The notes beneath the pieces are model-generated. The model searched no databases. It saw nothing but the letters and a program-made list of their open reading frames with translations, and was not told the origin of the DNA. DNA of 64,000 nucleotides from Streptomyces sp. NBC_00691 (GTDB lineage Bacteria; Actinomycetota; Actinomycetes; Streptomycetales; Streptomycetaceae), in assembly GCF_036226665.1 (NCBI RefSeq), contig NZ_CP109007.1, positions 3,078,501-3,142,500 on the forward strand. The letters are read 5' to 3'. Shown in pieces: positions 16,849 through 25,040 of this stretch (position 1 is the stretch's first letter; every line of letters begins with the position of its first letter). Both the position numbers and the translations under genes were made by a program.

Positions 16849-16880
16849 GACGGCGGCGCCCCACGCGGGGCGCCGCCGTC
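16849..16880. terminator. Bidirectional terminator hairpin
   Basis: Perfect 14-bp stem (GACGGCGGCGCCCC with its complement) and a 4-base loop ACGC, between the convergent UPF0303 and FAH-family genes. Confidence 0.85.
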
Positions 16881-16904
16881 CTCCCGGAGAGGGAGGCGAT
16901 CGGG

Positions 16905-17762
16905 TCAGGCGCTCTTGAGCTCCTGCCGCTGCCGCCCCAGGCCGTCGACCTCCAGCTCGACGACGTCACCGGGGCGCAGGTACGGCTTGGGGTCCGGCTG
17001 CCCCATGGCGACACCCGCGGGGGTGCCGGTGTTGATGATGTCGCCCGGGTGGAGCGTCATGAAGCGGCTGACGTACCGGACGACCTCGGCGACGGGGAAG
17101 ATCTGGTCCGAGGTGTGGCCGTCCTGCTTGAGCTCGCCGTTGACCCAGAGGCGCAGGCCGAGCGCCTGCGGGTCCGGCACCTCGTCGGCGGTGACGAGCC
17201 AGGGGCCGAGCGGGTTGAAGGTCTCGCAGTTCTTGCCCTTGTCCCAGGTACCGCCGCGCTCGATCTGGAACTCGCGCTCGGAGACGTCGTGGGCGACGGC
17301 GTACCCGGCCACGTGCGCGAGGGCCTGCTCGTCGGTCTCCAGGTAGCGGGCGGTGCGGCCGATGACGATCGCGAGCTCCACCTCCCAGTCGGTCTTCACC
17401 GAGCCGCGCGGGACGAGCACGGTGTCGTCCGGGCCGACGACGGTGTCGGCGGCCTTGAGGAAGACGACGGGCTCGGCCGGGGTGGCCTGGCCGGTCTCGG
17501 CGGCGTGACCGTGGTAGTTCAGCCCGATGCACACGACCTTCCCGATCCGGCCGACGGGCGGGCCGACGCGCAGCCCGGTGGCGTCGAGCGCGGGCAGCAC
17601 GCCGGCACCGGCGGCGGCCCGTACCCGGTCGAGGGCGGAGGCGTCGGCGAGCAGACTGCCGTCGATGTCGTCGACCAGCGCGGACAGGTCGCGAAGCGTC
17701 CCGTCCTGGTCGAGCAGGGCGGGACGCTCGGCTCCGGGCGGGCCGACACGCAGCAGCTTCAT
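16905..17762 (-). CDS. Fumarylacetoacetate hydrolase family protein
   Basis: A 285-residue enzyme of the FAH superfamily, which includes acylpyruvases, oxaloacetate decarboxylases and ureidoglycolate lyases. Key stretches are IGLNYHGHAAETGQ, DWEVELAIVIGR (metal-binding Glu), GYAVAHDVSERE, GKNCETFNPLGPW and TGTPAGVAMGQ. The short N-terminal domain and length match bacterial FAHD-type enzymes rather than full fumarylacetoacetases. The ATG at 17762 has AGGGAGAA upstream. Substrate not deducible. Confidence 0.88.
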   Translation of the reverse strand: MKLLRVGPPGAERPALLDQDGTLRDLSALVDDIDGSLLADASALDRVRAAAGAGVLPALDATGLRVGPPVGRIGKVVCIGLNYHGHAAETGQATPAEPVVFLKAADTVVGPDDTVLVPRGSVKTDWEVELAIVIGRTARYLETDEQALAHVAGYAVAHDVSEREFQIERGGTWDKGKNCETFNPLGPWLVTADEVPDPQALGLRLWVNGELKQDGHTSDQIFPVAEVVRYVSRFMTLHPGDIINTGTPAGVAMGQPDPKPYLRPGDVVELEVDGLGRQRQELKSA

Positions 17763-17900
17763 GGACTTCTCCCTGTGGTCGAGGCGGGCCCGGGAAAGGA
17801 CCCTGAGGTACCCCGGCCGATGGAGTGCGGCCATCGGAGGATTGGTCGATCCTCCAAGACATCAGGTCACTCTGCAAGACCCCGTTCAGCCACTGGACCC

Positions 17901-18629
17901 TTACGCGCGAGTAGCAAGCGGCGCGGCGGGCTCCTTCTCCGCCCGTTCCCGGAAGAGCAGGGTGCGCTCGACGGCCGTCCAGGTGGTGCTCGTGACGACG
18001 TAGAGGGCGGCGGCGAGGGGGACGACGGCGACCGTGATCAGGGTGGCGAAGGAGAGCAGCGGCATCACCTTGGCGATGGCTCCCGCGCCCGGCGTGGGCT
18101 GGCCCAGATCCATGGGCTGGGCGGCGAGCTGCGCCTTCGTACGCCGGTACGTGTACGTGGCCACGGCGGCGACGAGCGCGAAGAGGACGAGATAGACCCG
18201 GCCGGCCGGGCCGAAGGGGCCGCCGTGGTCGAGGGCGTCGGCCCAGTGGTCGCCCAGCGGGGCGGCGAACAGGGCGTGCCCGGCCATCCGGTCACCGGCG
18301 AACAGGTGGTACATCAGCAGGAACGCGGGCGCCTGGAGCAGGCTGGGCAGGATCCCGGCGAACGGCGAGACCTTCTCCCGCGCGTGCAGCTCCGTCACCG
18401 CCTTGCGCAGCTTCTCGGGATTCTTGGCGTGCTTCTTGCGGAGCGCCGCGAGTTCCGGCGCGATCCGGGTGCGCGCCTTCTGCCCGCGGGCGGAGGCCCG
18501 GGACAGCGGGTGGACCGCGAGCCGTACGAGCATCGTGAAGAGGACGATCGCGGCGGCCGTGGCGGTGGTGGCGAAGAGCGGTTCGAGCAGGGCGGCGAGC
18601 CGCTCGACCAGCGAAGCGAAGACGGACAT
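17901..18629 (-). CDS. YidC/Oxa1 family membrane insertase (short paralogue)
   Basis: A 242-residue membrane insertase with five hydrophobic segments. The first (about 20-43) ends in MLVRLAVHPLSR, carrying the conserved Arg of the hydrophilic groove; the cytoplasmic coiled region (ELAALRKKHAKNPEKLRKAVTELHAREKVSP) matches the C1 loop. There is no large periplasmic domain, as usual for actinobacteria. It is shorter than a main YidC and lacks the rnpA/rpmH context, so it is probably a second, condition-specific insertase. GGAGGG precedes the ATG. It is paired with the DUF6412 gene upstream. Confidence 0.85.
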   Translation of the reverse strand: MSVFASLVERLAALLEPLFATTATAAAIVLFTMLVRLAVHPLSRASARGQKARTRIAPELAALRKKHAKNPEKLRKAVTELHAREKVSPFAGILPSLLQAPAFLLMYHLFAGDRMAGHALFAAPLGDHWADALDHGGPFGPAGRVYLVLFALVAAVATYTYRRTKAQLAAQPMDLGQPTPGAGAIAKVMPLLSFATLITVAVVPLAAALYVVTSTTWTAVERTLLFRERAEKEPAAPLATRA

Positions 18630-18756
18630 GGGGGAGCCCTCCGTGGGGTCTCGTCGTGCCGGGGAGATGTCGGGTCTCGGCATGACGGATCCGCGCGAGG
18701 GATGCCCGGTGCGGTGTCCGGGCGAGCGTGTCCTGGGTGAGGTGGTGCGGGGCTCC

Positions 18757-19053
18757 CTACGCGGCCGTCAGGAGGGGACGGCCGGGAGCGCGGGGTCTGC
18801 GACGCCCCGCGGCGTCGGGATCGCGCTGGGGCAGGAAGGCGGTGCGCCGCTCGCGGTCGCGGATGGCGGTGCGCACGGCGGTGGGCGGCACGGCCGGGGC
18901 CGTACGGGCCCCGAACAGGGCGCAGACGACGGTGGTCGCGGCGAGCGCGACCGCGGCGGAGACGCCGCCGCCGTCGGAGAGCAGGAGGTCGGCGAGGGCG
19001 AGGAGGAAGAACAGCGGCGCGAGGACCCGCAGAGCAAGGCTCCTGGTCGTCAT
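18757..19053 (-). CDS. DUF6412 small membrane protein
   Basis: A 98-residue protein with two hydrophobic helices (about 6-26 and 31-50) and a basic Arg/Pro-rich cytoplasmic tail. It matches the small family often located next to the second YidC of streptomycetes; it could be a client or partner of that insertase. Function unknown. Confidence 0.7.
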   Translation of the reverse strand: MTTRSLALRVLAPLFFLLALADLLLSDGGGVSAAVALAATTVVCALFGARTAPAVPPTAVRTAIRDRERRTAFLPQRDPDAAGRRRPRAPGRPLLTAA

Positions 19054-19129
19054 TCCGCGCCTCCTTCCTCTCGTCGCTCAACAGTTTCCCACCGAGAGGA
19101 CGTGCGAGGCGCACCCGGAGTTCCCCGGC

Positions 19130-19660
19130 TCAGCCCTTCGTGTGATCCAGGGCGAGGAGGAGCCTGCGGGGCGCCAGCAGGGCGCGGCTGACCGGGTCCG
19201 CCGGATCCCGGTCGAGCCCGTCGCCGGGCCGCATCTCGACGTCGGCGGGCGGTACGGGGACGCGGCAGGCCGGGCACTCGCCGTACGGGCCGAGTTCGGT
19301 GCCGCAGTCGGCGTGGTGGAAGTGGCGCACCGCCAGGGCTCCGGGGACCTCGGCCCGCCCCCAGGCACCGAGCGAACGCAGGACGGGCCAGAGGGCGAGA
19401 CCGCGGTCGGTGAGCACGTACTCGTCGCGCGGGGGCGACTCCTGGTAGCGCCGGCGGTCGAGGACACCGGCCTCGACGAGGGCCTGGAGGCGGGCGGCGA
19501 GGACGGCGCGGGGAGCGCCGAGGTGCACGAGGAAGTCGTTGTAGCGGCGGACGCCGTAGAAGGCGTCGCGCACGACGAGCAGGGTCCAGCGCTCACCGAT
19601 GACCTCGAGGGCGCGGGCGATGGAGCACTGCTGGTGGGCGTAGTCCTTGCCGAGAGCCAT
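19130..19660 (-). CDS. HxlR-type winged-helix transcriptional regulator
   Basis: A 176-residue regulator. The winged helix starts with CSIARALEVIGERWTLLVVRDAFYGVRRYNDF, the HxlR signature, including the Cys used for redox sensing in some members. The C-terminal extension has a Cys pair motif (DCGTELGPYGECPAC) that may bind zinc. It is divergent from the MFS exporter with two operator copies between, so it probably represses both. The start at 19660 is preferred because starts further upstream (GTG 19693) lie inside the operator. Confidence 0.85.
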   Translation of the reverse strand: MALGKDYAHQQCSIARALEVIGERWTLLVVRDAFYGVRRYNDFLVHLGAPRAVLAARLQALVEAGVLDRRRYQESPPRDEYVLTDRGLALWPVLRSLGAWGRAEVPGALAVRHFHHADCGTELGPYGECPACRVPVPPADVEMRPGDGLDRDPADPVSRALLAPRRLLLALDHTKG

Positions 19661-19680
19661 GCAACCCATCGTACCCAATG

Positions 19681-19701
19681 AAGGTTCATTCACTGAACCT
19701 T
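19681..19701. promoter_or_regulatory. HxlR operator copy 1
   Basis: Perfect inverted repeat AAGGTTCA-TTCAC-TGAACCTT in the divergent promoter region between the HxlR regulator and the MFS exporter. Confidence 0.75.
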
Positions 19702-19720
19702 GCTGCTACCTTGAGGGGAG

Positions 19721-19737
19721 AGTTCATTCACCGAACC
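19721..19737. promoter_or_regulatory. HxlR operator copy 2
   Basis: AGTTCATTCACCGAACC matches the core of operator copy 1 at 15 of 17 bases, 38 bases downstream and just before the MFS start. Two copies favour cooperative repression of the exporter. Confidence 0.7.
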
Positions 19738-19759
19738 GACCGGTGGAAAGGTTCCCGCC

Positions 19760-21160
19760 ATGCCGCAGCCCGCGTCCACCGCCCCCGCCCCGCCCCACGG
19801 CCTCCGCGCCGACGCCCGGACCCGCCCCGGGGCCACGCTCGCCGTCACCGCCGCGGCCACCGCCGTCGCGCTGATGAACTACACCGCCCCGATGCTCACC
19901 CTCCCCGACATGGCCGCCGCCTTCGGGACCCCGGCCTCCGCCCGGGCCTGGCTGCTCAACGGCACCCCGCTCGGCCTCGCCGTCCTCCTCCTGGTGGCCG
20001 GCAGCCTCGCCGACGCGCACGGCCGCCGCCGGGTCTTCCTCCTCGGCACCCTCGCCCTCGGCCTCACCACCGCCCTCGGCGCCTTCGCGGGCTCCACGGC
20101 CACCTTCACCGCGGCCCGGATCGCCCAGGGCGCGGCGAGCGCGGCGGTCCTCGCGGGCAGCCTCGGCCTGCTGGCCCAGGCGTATCCGGCGGGACGCGAC
20201 CGGATCAGGGCCACCGGGATCTGGGGCGCGTCCGTCAGCGCCGGCATCGCCCTGGGCCCGCTCCTCGCGGGCGCGCTGAGCCTGGTGGACTGGCGGCTCG
20301 CGTACGAGGTCCTCGGCACGGCGGCGCTGGTGACCGCGGCGGCCGGGGCGCGCCTGCTGCCGGGCGACAGGGCGGCGGAGACGTCCGGCGGCGCGCGCGC
20401 CCGCCCCGACCTCGCGGGCGCAACGGCCCTCGGCCTGGCCCTGGCGGCCCTGCTCACCGCCCTCACCCTCGGCCGGGACGGCTGGCTGCGCCCCCAGGTG
20501 GGCCTGCTGCTGCTCGCCTCGCTCGTCCTGACGGCCCTTTTCGTGCGGGTCGAGCGGCGGAGCCGTACGCCCATGGTCGATCTGGCGCTGCTGCGGCGGC
20601 CGGCGTTCCTGGCGTCGACGCTGGGGGCGCTGTTCACGGGACTGGCGGTGATCGGCCTGTTCAGCGTGGTGCCCGCGCTGCTCCAGGGCGGTGCCGGGAT
20701 GTCACCCCTGGGCGCGGCGTGGCTGTTCGTCCTGTGGTCGGGCACGGCGTTCGTGGTGGCTCTGCAGACCCGCCGGCTCGCGGGCCGGCTCTCCGCCCCG
20801 TACCAGCTGGCCCTGGGTTTCGTCCTGTCGGCGGCGGGGGTCCTGGCTCTGCTCGGCGGCCTGGAGGGCGCGGCCGGCGCCTGGCCCCGCCTCCTCCCGG
20901 GCCTCCTGGTGGCGGGCGCGGGCAGCGGACTCCTGAACGCCGCCCTGCCACGCCTCGCGGTCGACTCCGTACCACCGGAGCGCGCGGCGATGGGCTCGGG
21001 CGCCAACAACACCGCCCGCTACATCGGCTCCTCGGCGGGCGTGGCCCTGATGCTGGCACTGGCGACGGCGGGCTCCGACACGGCGGTCCTGGTGTCTGCG
21101 GCACTGGCCCTGACGGGCGCGGCGCTCACGCTGACCCTCGGCCGGAAGGACTCACGCTGA
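19760..21160 (+). CDS. MFS drug-efflux transporter (DHA2-like)
   Basis: A 466-residue membrane transporter with about 14 hydrophobic helices. GSLADAHGRRRVF is the MFS loop 2-3 motif and GIALGPLLAGAL a motif C-like antiporter signature, both typical of proton-driven drug exporters. GGAAAGG precedes the ATG. It is divergent from the HxlR gene and probably induced by a compound it exports. The last codons form the first unit of the 40-bp tandem repeat that fills the convergent interval. Confidence 0.88.
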   Translation: MPQPASTAPAPPHGLRADARTRPGATLAVTAAATAVALMNYTAPMLTLPDMAAAFGTPASARAWLLNGTPLGLAVLLLVAGSLADAHGRRRVFLLGTLALGLTTALGAFAGSTATFTAARIAQGAASAAVLAGSLGLLAQAYPAGRDRIRATGIWGASVSAGIALGPLLAGALSLVDWRLAYEVLGTAALVTAAAGARLLPGDRAAETSGGARARPDLAGATALGLALAALLTALTLGRDGWLRPQVGLLLLASLVLTALFVRVERRSRTPMVDLALLRRPAFLASTLGALFTGLAVIGLFSVVPALLQGGAGMSPLGAAWLFVLWSGTAFVVALQTRRLAGRLSAPYQLALGFVLSAAGVLALLGGLEGAAGAWPRLLPGLLVAGAGSGLLNAALPRLAVDSVPPERAAMGSGANNTARYIGSSAGVALMLALATAGSDTAVLVSAALALTGAALTLTLGRKDSR

Positions 21161-21260
21161 CGCGGGACGGACGGCGCTCGGCCGGAAGGACTCACGCTGA
21201 CGCCGGACGGACGGCGCTCGGCCGGAAGGGGTTCACGCTGACGCCGGACGGACGGCGCTC
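21139..21260. repeat. 40-bp tandem repeat copying the 3' end of the MFS gene
   Basis: Three units of 40, 40 and 41 bp each contain GGCCGGAAGG, CACGCTGACG and GGACGGACGGCGCTC. The first unit includes the last codons and stop of the MFS gene; the array ends at the stop of the convergent symporter gene, so it fills the whole intergenic space. Units 2 and 3 contain CGCCG-N6-CGGCG, a small hairpin that could serve as a terminator. Confidence 0.92.
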
Positions 21261-22875
21261 ACCCCGAGGCCCGGCCTCCATCGGCATCCCGGCCTCCGTC
21301 GCCATCCCGCCCGCCGGTGGCATTCGGCCCGCCGGCGGCATTCGGCCCGACCGCGGCCTCATGCCCGCCGACGGATCTCAGCCCGACGGCGGCGTCGGTG
21401 TACTCCTCCAGGGCGAGGACGTCCTCGTCGGCGCGCCGGTCACCGCGCTCGGGCGGCCCGTACAGACTCACCGCCACGCTCACGAGCAGATTGACGACCA
21501 GGGCGAGCAGCCCGGCGTTGACGCCCCACAGCGGATCGTTCCCGGAGAAGACGAGCGCGCAGACGACGGACACCCCGACCACGAGCCCGCACACCCCACC
21601 CACCACCGTCATCCGCCGCCACGCGAGCCCCAGCAACACCAGGGGCAGGAGCTGGGCCATCCCCTCGTACGAGATGAGGGAGAGGCGGACGAGGGTGTTG
21701 GGCGCGGTGTACGTCATGAGGAGCGCGAGCGACCCGGCGACGACCACGACGATCTGCGAGAGCCCCTTCTCACGAGCCCGCAGCCGGGGCACGAGACTGA
21801 GCACGCTCCGCCCCCACATGGTGCCGATGACCAGCATGAACACGGCCATCGGCACGATCGAGGAGAGCGCGGCCGCGACGCCGACGATCCCGACGGCCCA
21901 GGCGGGCAGCGCGTCCGTGATCAGCTTGAACAGCGCGAGGTTCGACTCGGCCCCGACGAGCCCGGGAACGACGAAGAGGGCGGCGGTGCCGAGGAGCATG
22001 GGGACGAAGAGCAGGACGTTGTACGCGGGCAGCCAGACGGCGTTGCGGCGGAGGGTGTCGGCGTCGCGAGCCCCGAGGTACCCGGCGACGGTGGTGGGGA
22101 AGATGACGACGGTGAGGGAGTTGAGCACCGTGGTGGAGGCGAACCAGCCGACCCCGTAACCGCTCTCCTCACCGCCGTGCCCGGGAAGCTTGAGCCACTC
22201 GCCCTTCTCGTCGACGAGCCGCCCGAAGAACTCCCCGAAGCCGCCGAAGTAGTGCAGGGGCACGTACACGAAGAGGAAGCCCAGGGTGAGCACGACCAGG
22301 GCGTCCTTGAGCACGGACACCCAGGCGCTCCCCCGCAGTCCGCTCACCACCACGAAACCGGTGGTGACGGCGAAGGCGAGGAAGTAGGCGAGGTCGAGGC
22401 CGATGGTCCCGTACGAGATCGTGGACACGACCACGCCCATGCCGGTGATCTGCAGCTGGATGTACGGCAGGAGGAACACGGTCGCGAGGACGGCGACGGC
22501 CGCGCCGAGCCAGGGCCGGCGGTACCGGTGGGCGGTCATGTCGCTGAGCGCGACGAGCCCGTGCTTGCGGGCGTACCCCCACAGCATCGGCCCGACGACG
22601 TAGCCCACGGCGTAGCCGCAGGACATGTAGGCGACGACGTAGAGCACGGGGGCGCCGTAGTTGTAGCCCCAGCCGGCGGCGCCGAGATAGCTGAAACTCG
22701 TGTACCCCTCCCCCGCCATGAGCACCCAGATGAAGACCGGCCCGAGCGAACGCCCGCCGACGGACCAGGCGTCGAGCCCACCGGTCTGGTGCCGGCGCAC
22801 GGCGAGCAGCCCGAGGACGACGGTGAGCACCATGAACACACCGAAGACGGACACGGCGACGGCGGCGGAACTCAC
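21259..22875 (-). CDS. Sodium:solute symporter (SSS family)
   Basis: A 538-residue membrane transporter with about 13 helices of the LeuT-type SSS family. Typical stretches are GVFMVLTVVLGLLAVRR (helix 1), VGGRSLGPVFIWVLMAGEGYTSFSYLGAAGWGY and AAALSSIVPMAVFMLV (Na2-site region). Pairing with a DUF3311 protein is typical of MctP/monocarboxylate-type systems, so an organic acid or amino acid is likely. GTG start at 22875, overlapping the DUF3311 stop. The C-terminal 40 residues are Gly/Asn/Asp-rich low complexity. Third gene of the sortase E operon. Confidence 0.88.
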   Translation of the reverse strand: MSSAAVAVSVFGVFMVLTVVLGLLAVRRHQTGGLDAWSVGGRSLGPVFIWVLMAGEGYTSFSYLGAAGWGYNYGAPVLYVVAYMSCGYAVGYVVGPMLWGYARKHGLVALSDMTAHRYRRPWLGAAVAVLATVFLLPYIQLQITGMGVVVSTISYGTIGLDLAYFLAFAVTTGFVVVSGLRGSAWVSVLKDALVVLTLGFLFVYVPLHYFGGFGEFFGRLVDEKGEWLKLPGHGGEESGYGVGWFASTTVLNSLTVVIFPTTVAGYLGARDADTLRRNAVWLPAYNVLLFVPMLLGTAALFVVPGLVGAESNLALFKLITDALPAWAVGIVGVAAALSSIVPMAVFMLVIGTMWGRSVLSLVPRLRAREKGLSQIVVVVAGSLALLMTYTAPNTLVRLSLISYEGMAQLLPLVLLGLAWRRMTVVGGVCGLVVGVSVVCALVFSGNDPLWGVNAGLLALVVNLLVSVAVSLYGPPERGDRRADEDVLALEEYTDAAVGLRSVGGHEAAVGPNAAGGPNATGGRDGDGGRDADGGRASG

Positions 22876-23039
22876 GACCGGTCCCCCCGCCGGGCGAGCG
22901 CGACGGCCACGGGAGTGACGAGGGTCGCCCCGAACAGCCAGAGAACGAACAACGGCACCCGGTTCACGAACGGCAGCGCGACGACGAACAGGAGGTACGG
23001 AAGGAGGAGCCACAGCAGGTGGGGCCGACGTCTGATCAC
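22872..23039 (-). CDS. DUF3311 small membrane protein
   Basis: A 55-residue protein, mostly two hydrophobic helices: IRRRPHLLWLLLPYLLFVV and the segment around VPLFVLWLFGATLVTPVAVALA, ending RRGDRS. It matches DUF3311, which almost always precedes an SSS symporter and is presumed to be its small subunit. It starts with GTG overlapping the sortase stop (GTGA) and ends overlapping the symporter GTG (GTGA), so all three genes are translationally coupled. Confidence 0.85.
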   Translation of the reverse strand: MIRRRPHLLWLLLPYLLFVVALPFVNRVPLFVLWLFGATLVTPVAVALARRGDRS

Positions 23040-23872
23040 CCGGCCGAGCCTAACGACGGGACCAGCTTCGCCCAGACGACGAGCCGGTAGGCGCTGCTGA
23101 ACTCGGGGGTGCAGGTGGTGAGGGTGAGATAGGCGCCGGGGGCGTCGTACCCGTACGAGGGCTTGACGATCGACCGGGGCACGGGCCGGACGACCCCGAC
23201 GTCACGCGGAGCGGTGCGGGGCAGGATCCGGTCGACGCGATAGGTGTACGTGGCCCCCCGGGTCCGCACGGTGACGAGGTCCCCCTCGGCGAGCCGGTCG
23301 AGGTACCGGAAGGGCTCGCCATGGGTGTTGCGGTGCCCGGCGAGAGCGAAGTTCCCGACGCGTCCGGGGGCGGCGGTGCCGGGATAGTGCCCCACGTACC
23401 CCTTGTCGAGAACGGACCGCCTGGAGACACCGCGGGCGACCGGGACGGTGAGTCCGAGGCGCGGGATACGGAGGACGGCGAAGGCCGCGGAGTCCGTGTC
23501 GGGCCCGCCCTGGGCGGCATCGGCGGTGGGACGGTCCGGCTCGGCGGAGGGGGCGACGGATGCGACGGGGGGAGCGCCGGAACGGGAGGGATCGGAGGTA
23601 CGGGCGGGGCCATCGGCACCAGGGGTGGTGTCGGGGGCAGGGGGAGAGATGTCCCACTCCCGCTCCAGCACCCGCACCTGCTGGAGGGCCTCGGCACGGG
23701 CCTGCCGGTTGGTCCACCACAGCTGGTGCGCCACGAGCAGCAGCACGACGACGCCACAGGTGACGACCGTCTCGGCGGCGACCCACAGCAGGCGCGCACC
23801 CCTACGGCGCCGCCCCCGCGACTGGACGACGACCGGCACCCGCTGCCCCACCCTGGCCCGCACGCGGGGCAC
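23036..23872 (-). CDS. Class E sortase
   Basis: Membrane-anchored sortase of about 278 aa. A basic N-terminus precedes one transmembrane helix (about 30-52), then a Pro/Ala/Ser-rich linker and the sortase barrel from about 130. Catalytic His lies in FALAGHRNTHGEPF and the Cys in LTLTTCTPEFSSAYRLVV; TLTTC with a downstream Arg is typical of class E, which recognises LAXTG. The surface protein at 12720-13730 carries LATTG and is a candidate substrate. Start uncertain: GTG at 23872 or 23863, neither with a clear ribosome-binding site. It is cotranscribed with the symporter genes. Confidence 0.85.
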   Translation of the reverse strand: MPRVRARVGQRVPVVVQSRGRRRRGARLLWVAAETVVTCGVVVLLLVAHQLWWTNRQARAEALQQVRVLEREWDISPPAPDTTPGADGPARTSDPSRSGAPPVASVAPSAEPDRPTADAAQGGPDTDSAAFAVLRIPRLGLTVPVARGVSRRSVLDKGYVGHYPGTAAPGRVGNFALAGHRNTHGEPFRYLDRLAEGDLVTVRTRGATYTYRVDRILPRTAPRDVGVVRPVPRSIVKPSYGYDAPGAYLTLTTCTPEFSSAYRLVVWAKLVPSLGSAG

Positions 23873-23926
23873 GATATGCGCTGAGGCGCCAACTCTCCAG
23901 GCCCGTACAGCAGTACGGTGGAGGGC

Positions 23927-24922
23927 ATGCGCCCCGACACTCCTGCCGCCCACGCCACCGAAGCCGAGCGCCTGCTGCGCACGGCCGCGCAGTACCCGGG
24001 AGACCGGGAACGCCTCCACCTCCGGGCCGCGGCACACCTGGAACTGGCGGGCGACCGCCAGGCAGCGACGGCCCTGTACGACACGCTGCTCTCCTCCTCC
24101 CCCGCGGACCCGCTCCTGATCAGGTCGCTCAAGGCGGCGAACCTCTGGGAGTACGGTCACGAGGCGGAGGCCCGCGCGATCATCGACGGCATCCGGCGCG
24201 CACGTCCCGCGGACGCGGCGCCGTGGCAGATCGCGGCGGAGACGCTGGAGGCGCACGACGAGCTGGAGGCGGCGGAGAAGACGCTGACGGAAGCGGCGGC
24301 GCTGCTGGTCACGTCCGCGGAACTCCCCCACGCGACGCAGTCGCTCCTCATGACCCGCCACCGCGTCCGCCGCATGCTGGCGCTGGACCACGACGCGTGG
24401 GACGACCAGGCGGACCGCCTGCACACGGCGGCCGTCCCCCTGGACGAACTCCACGACCCGAAGCGCCTGTGGTCCCTGGGCTCGGAGGACCCGGCGGAAC
24501 TCCAGGCGGAGATCGCCCGCCTCCGCTCGGAACTCGGCACCTACCGCACGGCCCTCTCCCGCCCGTTCCCGGTGGCGGTCCTGCACTGGCCGGAACCGGA
24601 ACTGGACGAGCTGCTGGCGGCGTACCCGGAACTGGAGGCGGAGTACCCCACGTACCGCGCCCACCTGACGGACATCGAGGCCTCCCTCCGCGAACTCGCC
24701 CAGGCGGGCACCCCGAACCTGGGCATCGTCCGCGCGACGGTCCCCTCGTACGAAGCCTTCGCGGCCTCGGAATCCACCCACCCGTCGAACGCGGACCTGC
24801 TCCCCCAGTACGCGACGACCCTGGCGGCCAGGGGACGGGCGACGGCGTGGCCACCGGTCTGGACGGACCCGTGCTGGTGCGGCCGGGGGGCTGCGTACGG
24901 GGAGTGCCACGGGTCGGAGTGA
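23927..24922 (+). CDS. TPR-like protein with C-terminal SEC-C zinc motif
   Basis: A 331-residue cytoplasmic protein. Residues 10-150 are helical TPR-like repeats (LLRTAAQYPGDRERLHLRAAAHLELAGDRQAA). The extreme C-terminus CWCGRGAAYGECH is a SEC-C zinc-binding motif (CxC-x8-CH) like the one that docks SecA to SecB. GTGGAGGGC immediately precedes the ATG, so a GTG at 23918 is possible. Function unknown; a docking or chaperone role is inference. The SEC-C coding end is duplicated downstream. Confidence 0.82.
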   Translation: MRPDTPAAHATEAERLLRTAAQYPGDRERLHLRAAAHLELAGDRQAATALYDTLLSSSPADPLLIRSLKAANLWEYGHEAEARAIIDGIRRARPADAAPWQIAAETLEAHDELEAAEKTLTEAAALLVTSAELPHATQSLLMTRHRVRRMLALDHDAWDDQADRLHTAAVPLDELHDPKRLWSLGSEDPAELQAEIARLRSELGTYRTALSRPFPVAVLHWPEPELDELLAAYPELEAEYPTYRAHLTDIEASLRELAQAGTPNLGIVRATVPSYEAFAASESTHPSNADLLPQYATTLAARGRATAWPPVWTDPCWCGRGAAYGECHGSE

Positions 24923-24995
24923 TCACTGGCCGGTCCGGCAGAATGCTGGTGCGGCTCGGAGCGGGGGTACGGGGAGCGCCAGGGGCGGAGTGATC
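24872..24995. repeat. Direct duplication of the SEC-C coding end
   Basis: Two copies of about 52 bases (24872-24924 and 24944-24995), roughly three quarters identical; both begin TGCTGGTGCGG, contain TACGGGGAG and end GGAGTGATC. The second would encode CWCGSERGYGER, a decayed SEC-C motif beyond the stop codon. It marks the left edge of the restriction-modification island. Confidence 0.85.
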
Positions 24996-25040
24996 CGAGT
25001 CGCACATCGGGCGTGGACACATCCGGGGGAGCTGACAGCA

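Noticed and set aside
19678..23100. A 1140-codon plus-strand open frame
   Set aside because: Low-complexity composition, no domain or ribosome-binding site, and it covers well-supported genes on both strands; high GC leaves many frames open.
23873..24910. N-terminal extension of the sortase E frame
   Set aside because: The extra ~350 residues are antisense to the SEC-C protein gene and have no homology-like pattern; the sortase starts at about 23872.
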